Below, one piece after another: positions 4,812-5,990 of a stretch of 5,990 bases of DNA. The position numbers and the translations under genes were made by a program. Each line of letters opens with the position of its first letter. The stretch's first letter is position 1. The stretch is from Bacteroidota bacterium (lineage in GTDB: Bacteria; Bacteroidota; Ignavibacteria; UBA10030; UBA6906): positions 1 to 5,990 of the forward strand of contig DPLS01000156.1 of assembly GCA_003541875.1 (NCBI GenBank), given 5' to 3'. Under the pieces are notes generated by a model. That model was not told the origin of the DNA and did no database searches. It worked only from the letters and a program-made list of their open reading frames with translations.

Positions 4812-5990
4812 TCAGTTCATCTCCTTGATGTCCCTGACTCTTTCACCGTGAGCTCGAACTTTTTCGAGCAGATTAGCGGATAGGGTCTCAAAGCCCTTCA
4901 TCGCAATAAACACACAGTCATCGGCAGTCGCCTCCCCTTTCACAACATCCTCCGCGAACGTTGTGCAGGTTGGCGAGCCGCAAGCGCCGCAATCGATTTT
5001 CGGCAGGCGCTCGTACAATTCCTGCTTCTGCTGCAGCTTCTGGAGCGCCTTCGACACATCCTCATCGAGCGGCTGGATCGGAACAGAGGGGATCTTCCCC
5101 GGAAGAGAAAAGAAGTTCTTCCGGTACAGTCCTCTGATCTTCTCCCGATCCTGACATGGCTTGCCACCAAATCTCTGAACCATTCGGAGAACTCGTCCCC
5201 TCGCGATATAGGCGTTCTCTACGTTCAGCGAACCGCCAACGCACGCAGTCGGACAGGAGTGCGCTTCGATGTATTGGATGTCGCGCAATTTCCCATTCTC
5301 AATCTCTTCAAAAATCCTCACCGCATCCCTCACCCCGCCGATTGAAAGGCACTCTTCCGCTTTAAGGCAAGCAACCTGCCCACCCACAATGGGCCACCCT
5401 AGTCCCAGCCCGCGTATGTCGTCACCATTATCACCCGCCATCACATCCGGCAGAACCTGGAGGATGCTTGGATAGATCTCGGCAATCGCGATCGTGCCGT
5501 TGACAAACGAGTGTTTCTTACGAGGGGGATTTCTGGTCGCGAGTGTTTTCGCCGGACAGGGAGTGATGTAGATAACGCCGATCTCAGTCTCTCTCAATCC
5601 CAAATTCTTCATCGCAAGATGTTTCGCCTCACGTGCAGCAATCTCCATCGGCGACTCGATGGGAATGAGATGGTCTAGAAGGTTTGGATACCGTATCTGC
5701 ACCAAACGCACGATCGCTGGACAGAAAGGTGAAATGAGCGGCCGGGGGCTGTCGACCGAATCGAGGTACTCCTGTATGGCGATACTTACGGACTCCGAGG
5801 CACAAGCGGCATCGTATGCATCGCCAAATCCAATTCTCTTTAGTGCGCGGAGTATCGCCGACGGAGGAATATCTTTGCCGAATTGGGAATAGAACACCGG
5901 CGATGGGATGGCAATCGTATGCTTGAACCGGGAGAAATCGCTGAAGGAACTCGTCTGAGGAAGAACCGCCCTGCTGGGACAAACGCGCAC
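4812..5990 (-). CDS. hydS: Putative sensory [FeFe]-hydrogenase (HydS, group D-like), N-terminally truncated by window edge
   Basis: The visible 392 residues hold an [FeFe]-hydrogenase H-domain followed by a C-terminal 4Fe-4S domain. Positions below count from the window edge. All four Cys expected to bind the H-cluster are present: C90 (SPFCP, loop L1), C145 (TPCPAK, L2), C246 and C250 (SCPTACVGG, L3). The usual L1 motif TSCCP is changed so that the proton-relay Cys is F89. The L2 Met is T143 and the L3 Met is H244, while the L2 Lys (K148) is kept. C334-x2-C-x4-C-x16-C359 matches the FeS (PF04060-type) domain. The first residues (VRVCPSRA) are the tail of a 4Fe-4S ferredoxin motif, so the GTG at 5990 is an internal Val codon and the true start lies outside the window. 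An H-domain with these substitutions plus a C-terminal FeS domain fits putative sensory group D hydrogenases better than catalytic HydA. Its position first before three signalling-type genes supports an H2 or redox sensor role. A cytoplasmic location is inferred, as no membrane segment is visible. Confidence 0.82.
   Translation of the reverse strand: MRVCPSRAVLPQTSSFSDFSRFKHTIAIPSPVFYSQFGKDIPPSAILRALKRIGFGDAYDAACASESVSIAIQEYLDSVDSPRPLISPFCPAIVRLVQIRYPNLLDHLIPIESPMEIAAREAKHLAMKNLGLRETEIGVIYITPCPAKTLATRNPPRKKHSFVNGTIAIAEIYPSILQVLPDVMAGDNGDDIRGLGLGWPIVGGQVACLKAEECLSIGGVRDAVRIFEEIENGKLRDIQYIEAHSCPTACVGGSLNVENAYIARGRVLRMVQRFGGKPCQDREKIRGLYRKNFFSLPGKIPSVPIQPLDEDVSKALQKLQQKQELYERLPKIDCGACGSPTCTTFAEDVVKGEATADDCVFIAMKGFETLSANLLEKVRAHGERVRDIKEMN

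Noticed and set aside
5988..5990. GTG at the window edge as the start of HydS
   Set aside because: The first residues (VRVCPSRA) are the last part of a 4Fe-4S ferredoxin motif, so the codon is an internal Val and the gene continues outside the window.
1..5990. Mobile elements, CRISPR arrays, tRNA or rRNA genes
   Set aside because: No repeated spacers, transposase-like products, terminal repeats or RNA gene signatures were seen; coding sequence fills nearly the whole window.

Overview
The window is a dense block of eight genes, all on the minus strand, so they read from high to low coordinates. It looks like part of a hydrogen- or redox-cofactor-metabolism operon of an anaerobic (fermentative or syntrophic-type) bacterium. 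The evidence is the number of iron-sulfur proteins: an [FeFe]-hydrogenase-like H-domain protein, a NuoE/NuoF/2Fe-2S diaphorase set, and an HndB-type ferredoxin. I cannot assign a phylum. Base composition is slightly GC-rich by eye, and no rRNA, tRNA or lineage marker is present.

Layout in transcription order: (1) 5990-4812, a putative sensory [FeFe]-hydrogenase (HydS, group D-like), truncated at its N-terminus by the window edge; (2) 4809-4471, a DRTGG-domain protein; (3) 4466-3720, a PHP-family metal-dependent phosphoesterase; (4) 3710-3162, a stand-alone HATPase_c (histidine-kinase-like) ATP-binding protein; (5) 3153-2701, NuoE (HydC/HndA-like); (6) 2685-2299, an HndB-like (2Fe-2S) ferredoxin-domain protein; (7) 2269-443, NuoF with N- and C-terminal iron-sulfur extensions (HydB/HndC-like); (8) 427-1, the N-terminal part of a NuoG/HoxU/HydA-like 2Fe-2S plus 4Fe-4S protein that runs off the window. 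Gaps between genes are 2, 4, 9, 8, 15, 29 and 15 nt. No gap is large enough for an obvious promoter or terminator, so a single transcript is likely.

Working model (inference): genes 5-8 form an NAD(P)H- and ferredoxin-linked diaphorase module of the electron-bifurcating HydABC/HndABCD type. Its catalytic partner would be the rest of gene 8 or a gene beyond position 1. Genes 1-4 look like a regulatory module: an H2- or redox-sensing H-cluster protein followed by three small proteins with ligand-binding, phosphoesterase and ATP-binding/kinase folds. The most interesting points are the altered H-cluster pocket of HydS, the sensor-DRTGG-PHP-ATPase cassette, the missing His/Cys3 cluster in gene 8, and the non-canonical C-terminal ferredoxin domain of the NuoF-like subunit.
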